Position numbers and translations under genes: made by a program. 64,000 bases of DNA from CAWCUZ01 sp963798795 (lineage in GTDB: Bacteria > Acidobacteriota > Vicinamibacteria > Vicinamibacterales > SCN-69-37): positions 1 through 64,000 of the forward strand of contig CAWCUZ010000001.1 of the NCBI GenBank assembly GCA_963798795.1. The letters are read 5' to 3'. Of the stretch, positions 17,286-30,016 are shown piece by piece; position 1 is the first letter of the stretch; each line of letters begins with the position of its first letter. A model generated the notes under the pieces. The model made no database searches, was not told the origin of the DNA, and saw only the letters and a program-made list of their open reading frames with translations.

Positions 17286-18456
17286 GAACGCCGGCGCCGA
17301 GAAACGCGTCAATCGCCGCGAGCGTCCGGTCAACTCCGCCGAGAAAGGGCGTGGACGCCGCGCCGTCGAGCACCACGAGCCGGGCATCGGGAAGACGCGC
17401 GGCCAGATTGCGGGACGCGTCGATGGTCCACAGATGAAAGCCGCGGCGGTGGAGGAGCAGCGCCGGGGACGGGATGCGCGGCAGCAGGGCGGTGACATCC
17501 TCCCGGCGGAGCGCCCTGTAGGTGCCGAAGGCGGTCTCCGGGTCGACCGAATCACGCATCAGCGCCGCGTAGCGGTGAGCCGATTCGCCGTCCGACCAGC
17601 CGAAGCCCATGTGGGCGCGCGTCTCGGTATACGTCTCCCAGTCGTTGAGCATCAGCGGGTGCAGGGATTCGAGCATGTCGAGCCGCGGGCCTCGAATGTC
17701 AGCGTCGCGGGCGAAGCCGTGCCAGAGAATCAGCCGCGACACGCGATCCGGGTGGCTGGCGGCGTAGCGAATGACGACGGGCCCGCCGGTGACGTCACCG
17801 AACATCGAGAATCGATCGAGCCCGAGCCGCGCGACGACCGCCTCGACGTCGTGCTGCACCGCTTCGGCGGAGTAGTGCCCGAGCCGTCGCTCGGACGACC
17901 CCGTGCCACGCGGATCGAGGCGGACCAGCCGGCGCCCGCGGGCGAGCCGCCGGTACCAGCGCCGGATCTCCGGAACCTGCCATTCGCGCACTCCGTGGCT
18001 CCAGATGAGGTTCGGCACGTAGACGAGCGGATCGCCCTCGCCGAGGGTCCAGTAGGCGATGCTCACACCGTCACGGGTGCGTGCGTACCGCACCGCCGGC
18101 TCCGGCCCCGATGCGGCGGCCGGCTCGCTGCCGCCGCGGTCGTCGGCCCCGCCGTCCGCCTCGACCTCGCCGCAGAACTGGTAGCCGTACGCAACGGCCG
18201 TGCGAATGAGGGTGTGACGTCGATCGCCGAGCGCGGTGCGGGCAAGACTGACGGCGCGCTGCAGCGACGACTCGGTCACCGACACGCCGGGCCAGAGCGC
18301 GTCGAGCAGCTCGTCCTTGGACACCACGCGGCGGCGCTGCCGGACCAGCAGCGAAAGCAGATTGAAGACGAGAGGCTGGAGCGAAACCGGCGCGCTGTCC
18401 CGACGCAGCTGCCGTGCCGCTTCGTCCAGCTCGAACCGATCGAACCGGTAGAGCAT
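17278..18456 (-). CDS. Winged-helix DNA-binding domain fused to a catalytically dead alpha/beta hydrolase
   Basis: A 392-residue fusion. Residues 1-97 form an OmpR/CadC-type winged helix (LLVRQRRRVVSKDELLDALW, TESSLQRAVSLARTALGD, AVAYGYQF). Residues about 120-390 form an alpha/beta hydrolase fold (VRLDPRGTGSSE, HDVEAVVARLGL, YAASHPDRVSRLILWHGFA). The nucleophile elbow reads G220-D-V-T-G224, with Val222 where Ser, Asp or Cys should be, and the catalytic His near the end is replaced (LDGAASTPF instead of G..H.P). It should therefore bind a ligand and not cleave it, acting as a one-component regulator. It is divergent from the FAD oxidoreductase (18573), a plausible target. Confidence 0.85.
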   Translation of the reverse strand: MLYRFDRFELDEAARQLRRDSAPVSLQPLVFNLLSLLVRQRRRVVSKDELLDALWPGVSVTESSLQRAVSLARTALGDRRHTLIRTAVAYGYQFCGEVEADGGADDRGGSEPAAASGPEPAVRYARTRDGVSIAYWTLGEGDPLVYVPNLIWSHGVREWQVPEIRRWYRRLARGRRLVRLDPRGTGSSERRLGHYSAEAVQHDVEAVVARLGLDRFSMFGDVTGGPVVIRYAASHPDRVSRLILWHGFARDADIRGPRLDMLESLHPLMLNDWETYTETRAHMGFGWSDGESAHRYAALMRDSVDPETAFGTYRALRREDVTALLPRIPSPALLLHRRGFHLWTIDASRNLAARLPDARLVVLDGAASTPFLGGVDRTLAAIDAFLGAGVRV

Positions 18457-18572
18457 GGCCTGGCTTCCGAACGCGGCGCAGAGGCGCTCCGAGAATCATA
18501 AGCCTTTGGTAAGGCGGCCGAAAGGCGCAGTCGCACCGACGGCGATAGGCTCGAAGGTGCACGGAGGACTTC

Positions 18573-19943
18573 ATGACCACCGCGAATCCCACGCGCCTTT
18601 CCGGCCTGCTGCGCGGCCAGCTCATCCAGCCCGGCGATCCCGCCTACGACGACGCCCGCAAGGTCTACAACGCCATGATCGACCGCCGGCCGCGGCTGAT
18701 CGCCCGCCCGGTGGACGCGGCCGACGTGATCGCCTGTGTGAACTACGCCCGTGAGGAAGGCCTTCTCCTGTCCGTTCGCGGAGGCGGTCACGGGGTTCCC
18801 GGCTTCGCGACCAATGACGATGGCCTGGTGATCGATCTGTCGCACCTGAAGGGCACTCGCGTCGATCCCGCAGGCCGAACCGTCGTCGCCCAGGGCGGGT
18901 GCACGTGGGGCGACGTCGATCACGCGACGCATCCGTTCGGCCTGGCCGCACCCGGCGGGATTGTCTCGACGACGGGCATCGGCGGCCTCACGCTCGGCGG
19001 AGGAATCGGGCATCTTACCAGGCCGTGCGGCCTCTCGTGCGACAACCTGCTCTCGGCAGACGTCGTGCTGGCCGACGGGAATTTCGTGACCGCGAGCCCG
19101 ACCGAGCACGCGGACCTGTTCTGGGCGCTCCGCGGCGGCGGCGGCAACTTCGGCGTCGTCACGTCGTTCACCTTCCGCCTGCACGACGTCGGAACGGTGT
19201 TCGGGGGGCCGCTCCTCTGGACGCTCGACACCGCACGGGACGTCCTCGAGTTCGCTCGGACCTTCGTGACCGAGGCGCCCGACGACTTGAACGTCGTGCT
19301 CATCTTCCTGCAGGTCCCGCCGGCGCCGCTGTTCCCGTCCGCGCTGCACGGCCGGCACGCGCTCGCGGCTGTCGTCTGCTACGCGGGGCCGGCCGAAAAC
19401 GCCGAGGCCACGGTGAAGCCGCTGCGCACGTTCGGTCCGCCCGCGTTCGACGGCCTGGGCCGGCTGCCGTTCCCGGCACTCCAGAGCGCGTTCGACCCGC
19501 TGGCGCCGCACGGGCTGCACAACTACTGGAAGGCCGATTTCGTTCCCGATCTGACCGATGCGGTGATCGACGCGCACCTGACGCACGCGCCCGGCGTGCC
19601 CAACCCCCTGTCGGGAACCCATATCTTTCCGACGACCGGCGCGGCCGGGCGCGTCGGCACGGATGAGACCGCCTGGGCGTGGCGCGGCGCCCGATTCACG
19701 CACGTCGTGTTCGTACTCGAGCCGGATCCGGCCAGAATGCCCGGCGAGATCGAGTGGGTCCGCGCGTACTGGACCGCCCTGCACGCACACTCGGCCGGCG
19801 GCGCGTACGTGAACTTCCTGATGGACGAGGGGCAGGACCGCGTCGCCGCCAGCTATGGCGCGAACTACCCCCGGTTGAAGGCCATCAAGCGCCAGTACGA
19901 TCCGCAGAATCTGTTCCGGATGAATCAGAACATCAGGACCTGA
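18573..19943 (+). CDS. FAD-linked oxidoreductase, berberine-bridge-enzyme type
   Basis: A 456-residue protein of the VAO/PCMH flavoprotein family. The FAD domain has SVRGGGHGVPGFAT (His73, the usual 8-alpha-histidyl attachment) and GGIVSTTGIGGLTLGGGIG. Where bicovalent members carry the second Cys, this one has Gly, so a single covalent link is expected. The C-terminal BBE motif reads NYPRLKAIKRQYDPQNLFRM. Members oxidise sugars, alcohols or alkaloid-like substrates with oxygen; the substrate here is unknown. The 116-base divergent spacer shared with the winged-helix regulator suggests control by it. Confidence 0.87.
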   Translation: MTTANPTRLSGLLRGQLIQPGDPAYDDARKVYNAMIDRRPRLIARPVDAADVIACVNYAREEGLLLSVRGGGHGVPGFATNDDGLVIDLSHLKGTRVDPAGRTVVAQGGCTWGDVDHATHPFGLAAPGGIVSTTGIGGLTLGGGIGHLTRPCGLSCDNLLSADVVLADGNFVTASPTEHADLFWALRGGGGNFGVVTSFTFRLHDVGTVFGGPLLWTLDTARDVLEFARTFVTEAPDDLNVVLIFLQVPPAPLFPSALHGRHALAAVVCYAGPAENAEATVKPLRTFGPPAFDGLGRLPFPALQSAFDPLAPHGLHNYWKADFVPDLTDAVIDAHLTHAPGVPNPLSGTHIFPTTGAAGRVGTDETAWAWRGARFTHVVFVLEPDPARMPGEIEWVRAYWTALHAHSAGGAYVNFLMDEGQDRVAASYGANYPRLKAIKRQYDPQNLFRMNQNIRT

Positions 19944-20019
19944 CGCGACCGGCGGCCGTCGAGCTACGGCAGGCCCCGCGCCGGAACCCCGCGCTCGCCG
20001 ACCAGACGCTGGCGCCGGG

Positions 20020-20709
20020 CTACCGGCGGCCGCGCTTGCGCCGCAGGACCGCCAGCAGGCCGTGGATCGGCACCATCGCGTCGAGCCGGTTCCAGTCCGG
20101 CGTGTCGTCGCCGACCAGCCGCACGTCGAGCACCCGTCCGCCCGGGGGCAGCTCGAAGAACTCGTCGGCTCCATCTGGCAGCTTGCCGTCATCCACGGCG
20201 TCGAAGAGCCGGCGCCGGAACGTCGCCTCGGACTGGTCCTCGTTGGCGCGGTCGCGCAGGATCAGGAGGCCGCCCGGCTCGACGAACGAGGCGACGACCC
20301 GGTAGTAGGCTTCCTCGGCAATCTCTTCGTCGACGACGTTGTTGATGCAGAACCAATCGAGGACGACGCCGTAGCGGGCCGGCCAGTCACGCGGGAGGGC
20401 GCCGGCGCCGCGCATCACGTCCATCAGATGGAAGCGCGCCGCGGCGCGGTGGCGGCGCGCCAGTTGCGTTGCCTTCGCGACCAGGCTCCGCTCCCTGTCG
20501 ATGCCGTAGGCGTCCCAGCCGCGCTTCGCCAGAAACACGGCTTCGACGCCCGCGCCGCACCCGACGTCGAGCACCGGCACGCCCTGGGGCAGGACGCCGC
20601 CCGCGACGAGCGCCGCCAGCTCGAGCGGCGGGAACCAGCACTGGGAGTCCCAGGTCCGAAAGTCGTCTTCGTCGATCGCCGGCTTGTCGCGTGTGTCGTC
20701 AGACGCCAC
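20020..20709 (-). CDS. Class I SAM-dependent methyltransferase
   Basis: A 229-residue protein with motif I VLDVGCGAGVEAVFLAKRG at about residues 45-63, acidic motif II AYGIDRE, and a later VLDWFCINNVVDEE / VEPGGLLILRDR pair. The N-terminal DDFRTWDSQCWFPPLE and the C-terminal WNRLDAMVPIHGLLAVLRR fit the small methyltransferase group related to thiopurine methyltransferase, though that link is loose. The substrate is unknown. It is convergent with the FAD oxidoreductase. Confidence 0.8.
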   Translation of the reverse strand: MASDDTRDKPAIDEDDFRTWDSQCWFPPLELAALVAGGVLPQGVPVLDVGCGAGVEAVFLAKRGWDAYGIDRERSLVAKATQLARRHRAAARFHLMDVMRGAGALPRDWPARYGVVLDWFCINNVVDEEIAEEAYYRVVASFVEPGGLLILRDRANEDQSEATFRRRLFDAVDDGKLPDGADEFFELPPGGRVLDVRLVGDDTPDWNRLDAMVPIHGLLAVLRRKRGRR

Positions 20710-20777
20710 GGCCGCATTCTAGCGGCCACCGCCCTCGGCGTCAGGCCGGTACCGGGAGAAGCTGGCGGCGGCCAGAT

Positions 20778-20794
20778 ACTTTGTGATGCAAAGT
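20778..20794. promoter_or_regulatory. Perfect inverted repeat ACTTTG-N5-CAAAGT
   Basis: ACTTTG (20778-20783) and CAAAGT (20789-20794) are six-base perfect arms around TGATG in an AT-rich patch, 70 bases upstream of the PepSY gene and 68 bases from the divergent methyltransferase. It has the size and symmetry of a winged-helix or MarR/PadR-type operator. The cognate regulator is unknown. Confidence 0.45.
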
Positions 20795-20864
20795 TTTTCC
20801 GGGCTCGCTCGCTGCGTCAGCCTCTGGCGTGCCGCTGGGCCGCCTCGGCTATGCTGTCGCCCCC

Positions 20865-21461
20865 ATGCGTGCGCGCCGTGTCCATCGGCTGGTCGGTCTC
20901 GTGATGGTGCTGCCGCTCGTCGGCTGGGCGATCACGGGAGCCGTCTTCTTCGCGAAGCCCGGCTACGGAGGCGCGTATGAGCCGTTGCCGATCCGGACGT
21001 ATCCAATCGGCGCCGTGCGCGTGGCGACGGTCGATCCGGCGTGGCTCGAGGTGCGGCGGCTGCGAACGGCGCTTGGCGAGCACCAGCTCGTGCGCACGGC
21101 GTCGGGATGGCACCAGGTCGATCCCGGAACGGGAGCGGCCGTGCCCGTTCCGGACGACGCTCGGCTGCGCGCACTGTTCGACGACGCGTTCACGGCGGAC
21201 CCCGCGCGATACGGCCGCATCGTTTCCATCGAGGGCCTCACCGCGACGACGGACACGGGGGTGCGGGCGACGCTCGACTGGAGCCGCCTGACCTTGTCCC
21301 AGCGCGGTCCGGACACCGACCGCATCGACGCGCTCTATCGCGTTCACTACCTCCAATGGACCGGCATTGCCGCCATCGACCGTGTACTCGGCGCCGTCGG
21401 GCTGGTGCTGCTCGTCGTCCTCGGGGCTGTCGGCGTACGCCTCGCGTTCGAACGGGATTGA
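20865..21461 (+). CDS. PepSY-domain membrane protein
   Basis: A 198-residue protein from ATG 20865. The N-terminal helix HRLVGLVMVLPLVGWAITGA followed by FFAKPGYGGAYE is the PepSY-associated first membrane segment. The middle region (residues about 45-150) holds two weak PepSY-like repeats, and the protein ends with a second helix (VLGAVGLVLLVVLGAVGVRL). Such small PepSY proteins often accompany TonB receptors for iron, but none is adjacent here. It is convergent with the dehydrogenase gene. Confidence 0.72.
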   Translation: MRARRVHRLVGLVMVLPLVGWAITGAVFFAKPGYGGAYEPLPIRTYPIGAVRVATVDPAWLEVRRLRTALGEHQLVRTASGWHQVDPGTGAAVPVPDDARLRALFDDAFTADPARYGRIVSIEGLTATTDTGVRATLDWSRLTLSQRGPDTDRIDALYRVHYLQWTGIAAIDRVLGAVGLVLLVVLGAVGVRLAFERD

Positions 21462-21583
21462 GCCGGATCGGCCCGTCATGCGGTCTGGACGGGTGACGTC
21501 GCACGGCGGGGCGACCGAGTCGAAATCGTCGCGGTGTTCCTCGGCGGGCCGCAATGCCCGAAGCGCCTGTGAGCCGAGAGCCT

Positions 21584-23608
<2,025 letters not shown>

Positions 23609-23643
23609 GTGCCACTCCCTGGAACGCCTTTCACGTGATGGAG

Positions 23644-23665
23644 CCCCGGGTCTTCAGACCCGGGG
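23644..23665. repeat. CTTCAG-loop hairpin upstream of the thiolase gene
   Basis: CCCCGGGTC and GACCCGGGG form a nine-pair perfect stem with a TTCA loop. The preceding GATGGAG makes it identical to the unit tandemly repeated at 51266-51391. It lies between the DciA-like gene's 3' end and the thiolase start. Confidence 0.65.
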
Positions 23666-23710
23666 ACCGGGCGGAACTGACGGTCCGCCCCTCCATTCGG
23701 AACTGCGTTC

Positions 23711-24028
23711 TCAATCAATCACCACGATCGCCCTCACCGTCGACGGCCCCAGCAACCCCCGCACGCGGTCGAGCAGCACCGGCTTGGCGCGCTCGATTTC
23801 GCGGCGCCACGCCGCGCTCGCCGTGCTGACGCGCACGAACCCGTCGCCCGTCCAGATCGTCCGCGACGCGCGCGCCATGGCCGGCCCCGCCGCGACCTGC
23901 CACGCGCACGCCACCTTGGCCGGCGTCGTCGGCTGTCCCTCGAGGAGCGTGCGGAAAACGGCGGTGGCGGTGTGGCGAAGCGGTTCCACGGCGGGCTCCA
24001 CTGTCCGCGCTGGCGGACGAGTGCTCAA
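23711..24028 (-). CDS. DUF721/DciA-like protein
   Basis: A 105-residue protein matching DUF721: VEPLRHTATAVFRTLLEG, the central WQVAAGPAMARASRTIWTGD, and VRVSTASAAWRREIERAKPV leading to a C-terminal RVRGLLGPSTVRAIVV. DciA proteins of this family load the replicative helicase in many bacteria. This one has the core KH-like domain but little of the longer tail. It is divergent from the maf gene (24051). Confidence 0.72.
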   Translation of the reverse strand: MSTRPPARTVEPAVEPLRHTATAVFRTLLEGQPTTPAKVACAWQVAAGPAMARASRTIWTGDGFVRVSTASAAWRREIERAKPVLLDRVRGLLGPSTVRAIVVID

Positions 24029-24050
24029 CCGCGAAGTGTATCATCCGGCC

Positions 24051-24656
24051 GTGCGACTGATCCTCGCGTCGGCGTCGCCGCGACGGCGCGAACTGCTCGC
24101 GGCCGCCGGCTACGAATTCGACGTCGAGGTGGCGGCCATCGACGAGCGCCGGACCGACGACGAGGCGCCGGATGCCTACGTGGATCGCATGGCGCGGCTC
24201 AAAGCGGCGTGCGTGGCCGCCGCCCACCCCGATCGCCTCGTCCTCGGCGCGGACACCGTCGTCGTGGCCGATGGCGACGTGCTCGGCAAGCCGGCCGACT
24301 CGGCCGACGCGGCGCGGATGCTGCGGCGGCTGAACGGACGGGCGCATGACGTGTTCACCGGCGTGGCCATTGTCCGGGGCGCAGAGCAGTGGGCGCGCGT
24401 CGAGCGCACGCGGGTCTGGATGGCGCCCCTCTCGGAGGCCGACCTGGGCTGGTACGTGGCCTCGGGCGAGCCGCTCGACAAAGCCGGCGCCTACGGCATC
24501 CAGGGGCTGGCCTCTCGATTCATCAGCCGGATCGACGGCGCCTACGGCACCGTGGTCGGGCTGCCGGTCGCGACCGTCGCGGCCTTGCTCGGCCGGGCCA
24601 CGGGCCTGTCGGGCGTCGCGTCGAGGGACGGGCCGCCCGGCCCCGTTGCCGGTTGA
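24051..24656 (+). CDS. maf: Maf-family nucleotide pyrophosphatase
   Basis: A 201-residue protein from GTG 24051 (VRLILASASPRRRELLAAAG, the S.SPRR.ELL motif). Further family signatures are VLGADTVVVADG with the catalytic-type Asp, LGKPADSADAARMLRRLNGR, HDVFTGVAIV and AGAYGIQGLASRFISRIDGA. Maf enzymes hydrolyse dTTP/UTP or modified nucleotides as house-cleaning pyrophosphatases and affect cell division. It is the first gene of the plus-strand run into the cytochrome c maturation genes, 45 bases ahead of ccmE. Confidence 0.9.
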   Translation: MRLILASASPRRRELLAAAGYEFDVEVAAIDERRTDDEAPDAYVDRMARLKAACVAAAHPDRLVLGADTVVVADGDVLGKPADSADAARMLRRLNGRAHDVFTGVAIVRGAEQWARVERTRVWMAPLSEADLGWYVASGEPLDKAGAYGIQGLASRFISRIDGAYGTVVGLPVATVAALLGRATGLSGVASRDGPPGPVAG

Positions 24657-24701
24657 TTCCGTGGCCTTCGGAGCCGTATTCTGGCTGGTAAGGTATTTGT
24701 C

Positions 24702-25112
24702 ATGTCGACACGGCTGGTCCGCGTGCTCCTCACCGCCGGGATTCTGATTGCCTCCCTTGGCCTGCTCATGTACACGACCATGAAGGACGGAGCCGAATAC
24801 TACGTCCACGTCGACGAAGTCATGGCCAGTCCTCAGGACTGGTACGGCAAGCCGCTCCAGCTCCACGGCTACGTCGTGGATGGCAGCGTCGAGGTCAACA
24901 CCACCACCCTCGACTACCGGTTCAAGATCGAGAACAACGACGCGGTGGTCAATGCGTCGTATACCGGCGTCGTGCCCGACACGTTCAAGGGCGGTTCGGA
25001 GGTCGTGCTGCGCGGCCGGCTCGCGTCCGACGGCTTCCACGTCCAGCGCGACGGGGTCATGGCGAAGTGCCCGTCGAAGTACCAGCCCGCGACCACCGTG
25101 GGCGGGCAGTAG
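24702..25112 (+). CDS. ccmE: Cytochrome c maturation haem chaperone CcmE, Cys type
   Basis: A 136-residue membrane-anchored protein: helix VLLTAGILIASLGLLMYTTM, then the OB-fold DEVMASPQDWYGKPLQLHGY to YTGVVPDTFKGGSEVVLRGR. The haem-binding segment reads AKC123-PSKY127, a CxxxY motif in place of the HxxxY of the classical E. coli protein. Cys-type CcmE is known from archaea and some bacteria, for example Desulfovibrio. It receives haem from CcmC and passes it to CcmF. It heads the ccm operon. Confidence 0.9.
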   Translation: MSTRLVRVLLTAGILIASLGLLMYTTMKDGAEYYVHVDEVMASPQDWYGKPLQLHGYVVDGSVEVNTTTLDYRFKIENNDAVVNASYTGVVPDTFKGGSEVVLRGRLASDGFHVQRDGVMAKCPSKYQPATTVGGQ

Positions 25113-25187
25113 GCCCGCGCGTCAACCCGCCGGGCCCGTGTCGTCCGGGCGTCGGATCCGGATGAGGATAAGAGAGTCCCACCGACC

Positions 25188-27642
<2,455 letters not shown>

Positions 27643-27665
<23 letters not shown>

Positions 27666-28242
27666 GCCGCGGCAGTCCGGCGCATCCGCCGGATTCCAGC
27701 CGTGGCAGTTCTTCATCCTGCTGTCGATGCTGGCGGCGACCGGCGCCGTCGTGGTGTCGCGCCACACCCATCCGCTGGCGCTGCTGCTGCTGAGCGCGGC
27801 GGTCATCGCCACCGGCCTGGTCGCGGTGGCCGTGCACCGCGCCCTCAGCGGGTTTTTCAGTGGCGACCAGCAGACCGAACGGCCGCTGAGCAGCCGGGCC
27901 CGCGAGGCGCTCGAGAAGGAGAAGGCGCAGGCGCTTCGCGCCATCCGCGAGCTGGAGTTCGACAAGGCGATGGGCAAGATCAGCGACGAGGACTTCAACA
28001 GCATCGGTCCCCGCCTGCGCGCCCGCGCGATGAGCCTGATGCAGGAGCTGGATCGCACGCCGGCGGCGGCAGCCTCGACCGCGGCGCCGGCGGCCGCACG
28101 GGCCGGCAGCGCCCCGCAGCCCGGGCCGGCCGAAACCGCCGCCGCCACGCCGGCGTCCGGCATCTACTGCACGCAGTGCGGCACGGCTAACAGCGCCCGG
28201 GCGAAGTTCTGCAAGCGCTGCGGCGCGGAGCTCGAGACATGA
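27643..28242 (+). CDS. CcmI-like membrane protein with C-terminal zinc ribbon
   Basis: A 199-residue protein starting 23 bases inside the end of the ccmF gene (ATG 27643). Two membrane helices lie at about residues 21-37 and 44-66. A soluble helix (LEKEKAQALRAIRELEFDKA, then MGKISDEDF) resembles the start of CcmI/CycH, where such a helix follows two transmembrane segments. After a Pro/Ala linker, a double CxxC knuckle (C176/C179, C190/C193; IYCTQCGTA, FCKRCGAEL) forms a zinc ribbon. A role as apocytochrome chaperone fits the operon position; metal binding is inferred. Confidence 0.75.
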
Positions 28243-29294
28243 CGATCGACCGCCGCCGGGCGGCGCGCGCGTTGTGGATCGCGCTGTTGGTGATCGCGGC
28301 GGGGAGCGCCGGCGTGCGCGTCGGCGCGCAGGCGCAGATGCCCGACCCGCGCCAGATTTCCGGCGTGCCGCTGCCCGATCCGAGCCTGCCGATCGGCACC
28401 GTGTCGGTGATCGTGATCCGAGGCAGCTTCGAAAAGCCGATTGCCGATCAGCCGGTCGAGATCACCGTCGACGGCAAGGCGCGCACCGAAAAGACGAACG
28501 CGAGCGGGCGCGTCGAGCCGACCGGTCTGGCCCCGGGCGCGCGGGTCAAGATCGTCCTGACCGTCGACGGCGAGCGCCTCGAATCACAGGACTTCACGGT
28601 GCCGACCTCCGGCGGCATCCGCGTGGCGATGGCCGCCACCGATCCCGAAGCCGCCAGACAGGCGGAGCAGGACAAGCGTCTCGCCGCCGGGCCGGCCGTC
28701 AAGGGGATCGTCGTCCTCGGGCCGGAATCGCGGGTGGTCGCGCAGTTCAGCGACGATCGCCTGAACATTTTCTACGTCCTCGACATCCAGAACACGGCGC
28801 GCACGCCCGTCGACATCGGCGGCCCGCTGACCTTCGATCTGCCGCGCGAAGCCCGCGGCACCGGCCTGATGGATGGATCGTCCGGCCAGGCGACGGCGAG
28901 CGGTTCGCGGTTGACGGTGACCGGCCCGTTCGCGCCCGGTTCCACGCTGGTGCAGGTCGGGTTCGAGCTGCCGTACAGCGGTGCCACCGCGCACCTCCGC
29001 CAGCAGTGGCCGGCGGCCCTGCAGCAGGCCACGGTGCTGGTCACGCAGATCGGCGGCCTCGACGTCCGGTCTCCGCAACTCACCGCCAAGCAGAACGTGA
29101 GCGATCAGGGGCAGCCGCTCATCTTCGCCTCCGGGCCCGGGCTGCCGGCCGGCCAGACGCTCGACCTGGATATCACCGGCCTCCCGCATCACGCGGTGTG
29201 GCCGCGCTACGTGGCCCTGAGCCTGGCCGCCGCGATCATGGGGGCGGGACTCTGGGCGGCGGCGTTCGTGACGCCGGGCCGCCGGACCACGTGA
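28239..29294 (+). CDS. Secreted or membrane-anchored beta-sandwich protein within the ccm operon
   Basis: A 351-residue protein with a signal peptide (LWIALLVIAAGSAGVRVGAQ). A carboxypeptidase-regulatory-like domain covers about 50-130 (ADQPVEITVDGKA, TNASGRVEPTGLAPGARVKI). A second beta domain follows (FYVLDIQNTARTPVDIGGPL, FELPYSGATAHL), and a C-terminal membrane helix (YVALSLAAAIMGAGLWAAAF) ends it. It overlaps its neighbours by four bases on both sides (ATGA, GTGA), so it is translationally coupled with ccm genes. Not a known ccm subunit; probably periplasmic and held by the C-terminal helix. Function unknown. Confidence 0.72.
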   Translation: MTIDRRRAARALWIALLVIAAGSAGVRVGAQAQMPDPRQISGVPLPDPSLPIGTVSVIVIRGSFEKPIADQPVEITVDGKARTEKTNASGRVEPTGLAPGARVKIVLTVDGERLESQDFTVPTSGGIRVAMAATDPEAARQAEQDKRLAAGPAVKGIVVLGPESRVVAQFSDDRLNIFYVLDIQNTARTPVDIGGPLTFDLPREARGTGLMDGSSGQATASGSRLTVTGPFAPGSTLVQVGFELPYSGATAHLRQQWPAALQQATVLVTQIGGLDVRSPQLTAKQNVSDQGQPLIFASGPGLPAGQTLDLDITGLPHHAVWPRYVALSLAAAIMGAGLWAAAFVTPGRRTT

Positions 29295-30016
29295 CGGCAG
29301 ACGGGGCGTTCGACTTCGACACGTTGTCGGTCCGCGACGTCTCGCGCCGTTTCGGGCGGCGGCGGGCGCTCATCCACGTGTCGCTCGAGTGCCGCCGCGG
29401 CGAACTGGTCGGCCTCTTCGGCCCCAACGGGGCCGGCAAGTCCACGCTGCTCGGCGTGTTGTCGACGCTGGTTCGGCCGACCTCGGGCGAAGTGCACTAC
29501 GGCGGCCGGCCGGCGCGCGCTCTCGGGGACGCGCTGCGTGGCCGCATCGGCGTGCTGGGCCACGATCTCTTCCTCTACGGCGACCTCACCGCCCGCGAGA
29601 ACCTGCGGTTCTTCGGCCAGCTGCACGGCGTGTCGGGCCTCGACCGGCGCGTCGACGCCGCGCTGCGGCTCGCGCGGCTCGAGGACCGCGCCGCGGACCG
29701 CGTCAGCGGATTCTCGCGCGGCTTGCGCCAGCGGCTCGCGCTCGAGCGGGCGCTGCTGCACGAGCCGCGGCTGGTGCTGCTCGACGAGCCATTCACCGGG
29801 CTGGACGACGAATCCGCGGGGCTGTTGCGCGATCGGCTGGTCACGATCCGCGATGCCGGCGCCATCGTGGTCATGGCGACCCATGATTTCGAGACCGCGG
29901 ACGGCATCGTGGACCGCGCGCTGTGCCTCCAGGGCGGGCGCGCCCAGTTGCTGGAGGACCGGCCCGCGTCGCTTCGGGATCGCTACCGGCAGACCGTGCG
30001 GGGGATGGCGAGGTGA
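29291..30016 (+). CDS. ccmA: Haem exporter ATP-binding protein CcmA
   Basis: A 241-residue ABC ATPase from GTG 29291: Walker A GLFGPNGAGKSTLLG, signature SGFSRGLRQRLALERALL, Walker B LVLLDEPFTGLDD and switch MATHD. The LSGGQ position reads VSGFSRGLRQ, the variant common in CcmA. It would power release of haem-loaded CcmE with CcmB and CcmC encoded next. GTGA overlap with the preceding gene. Confidence 0.9.
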   Translation: MTADGAFDFDTLSVRDVSRRFGRRRALIHVSLECRRGELVGLFGPNGAGKSTLLGVLSTLVRPTSGEVHYGGRPARALGDALRGRIGVLGHDLFLYGDLTARENLRFFGQLHGVSGLDRRVDAALRLARLEDRAADRVSGFSRGLRQRLALERALLHEPRLVLLDEPFTGLDDESAGLLRDRLVTIRDAGAIVVMATHDFETADGIVDRALCLQGGRAQLLEDRPASLRDRYRQTVRGMAR

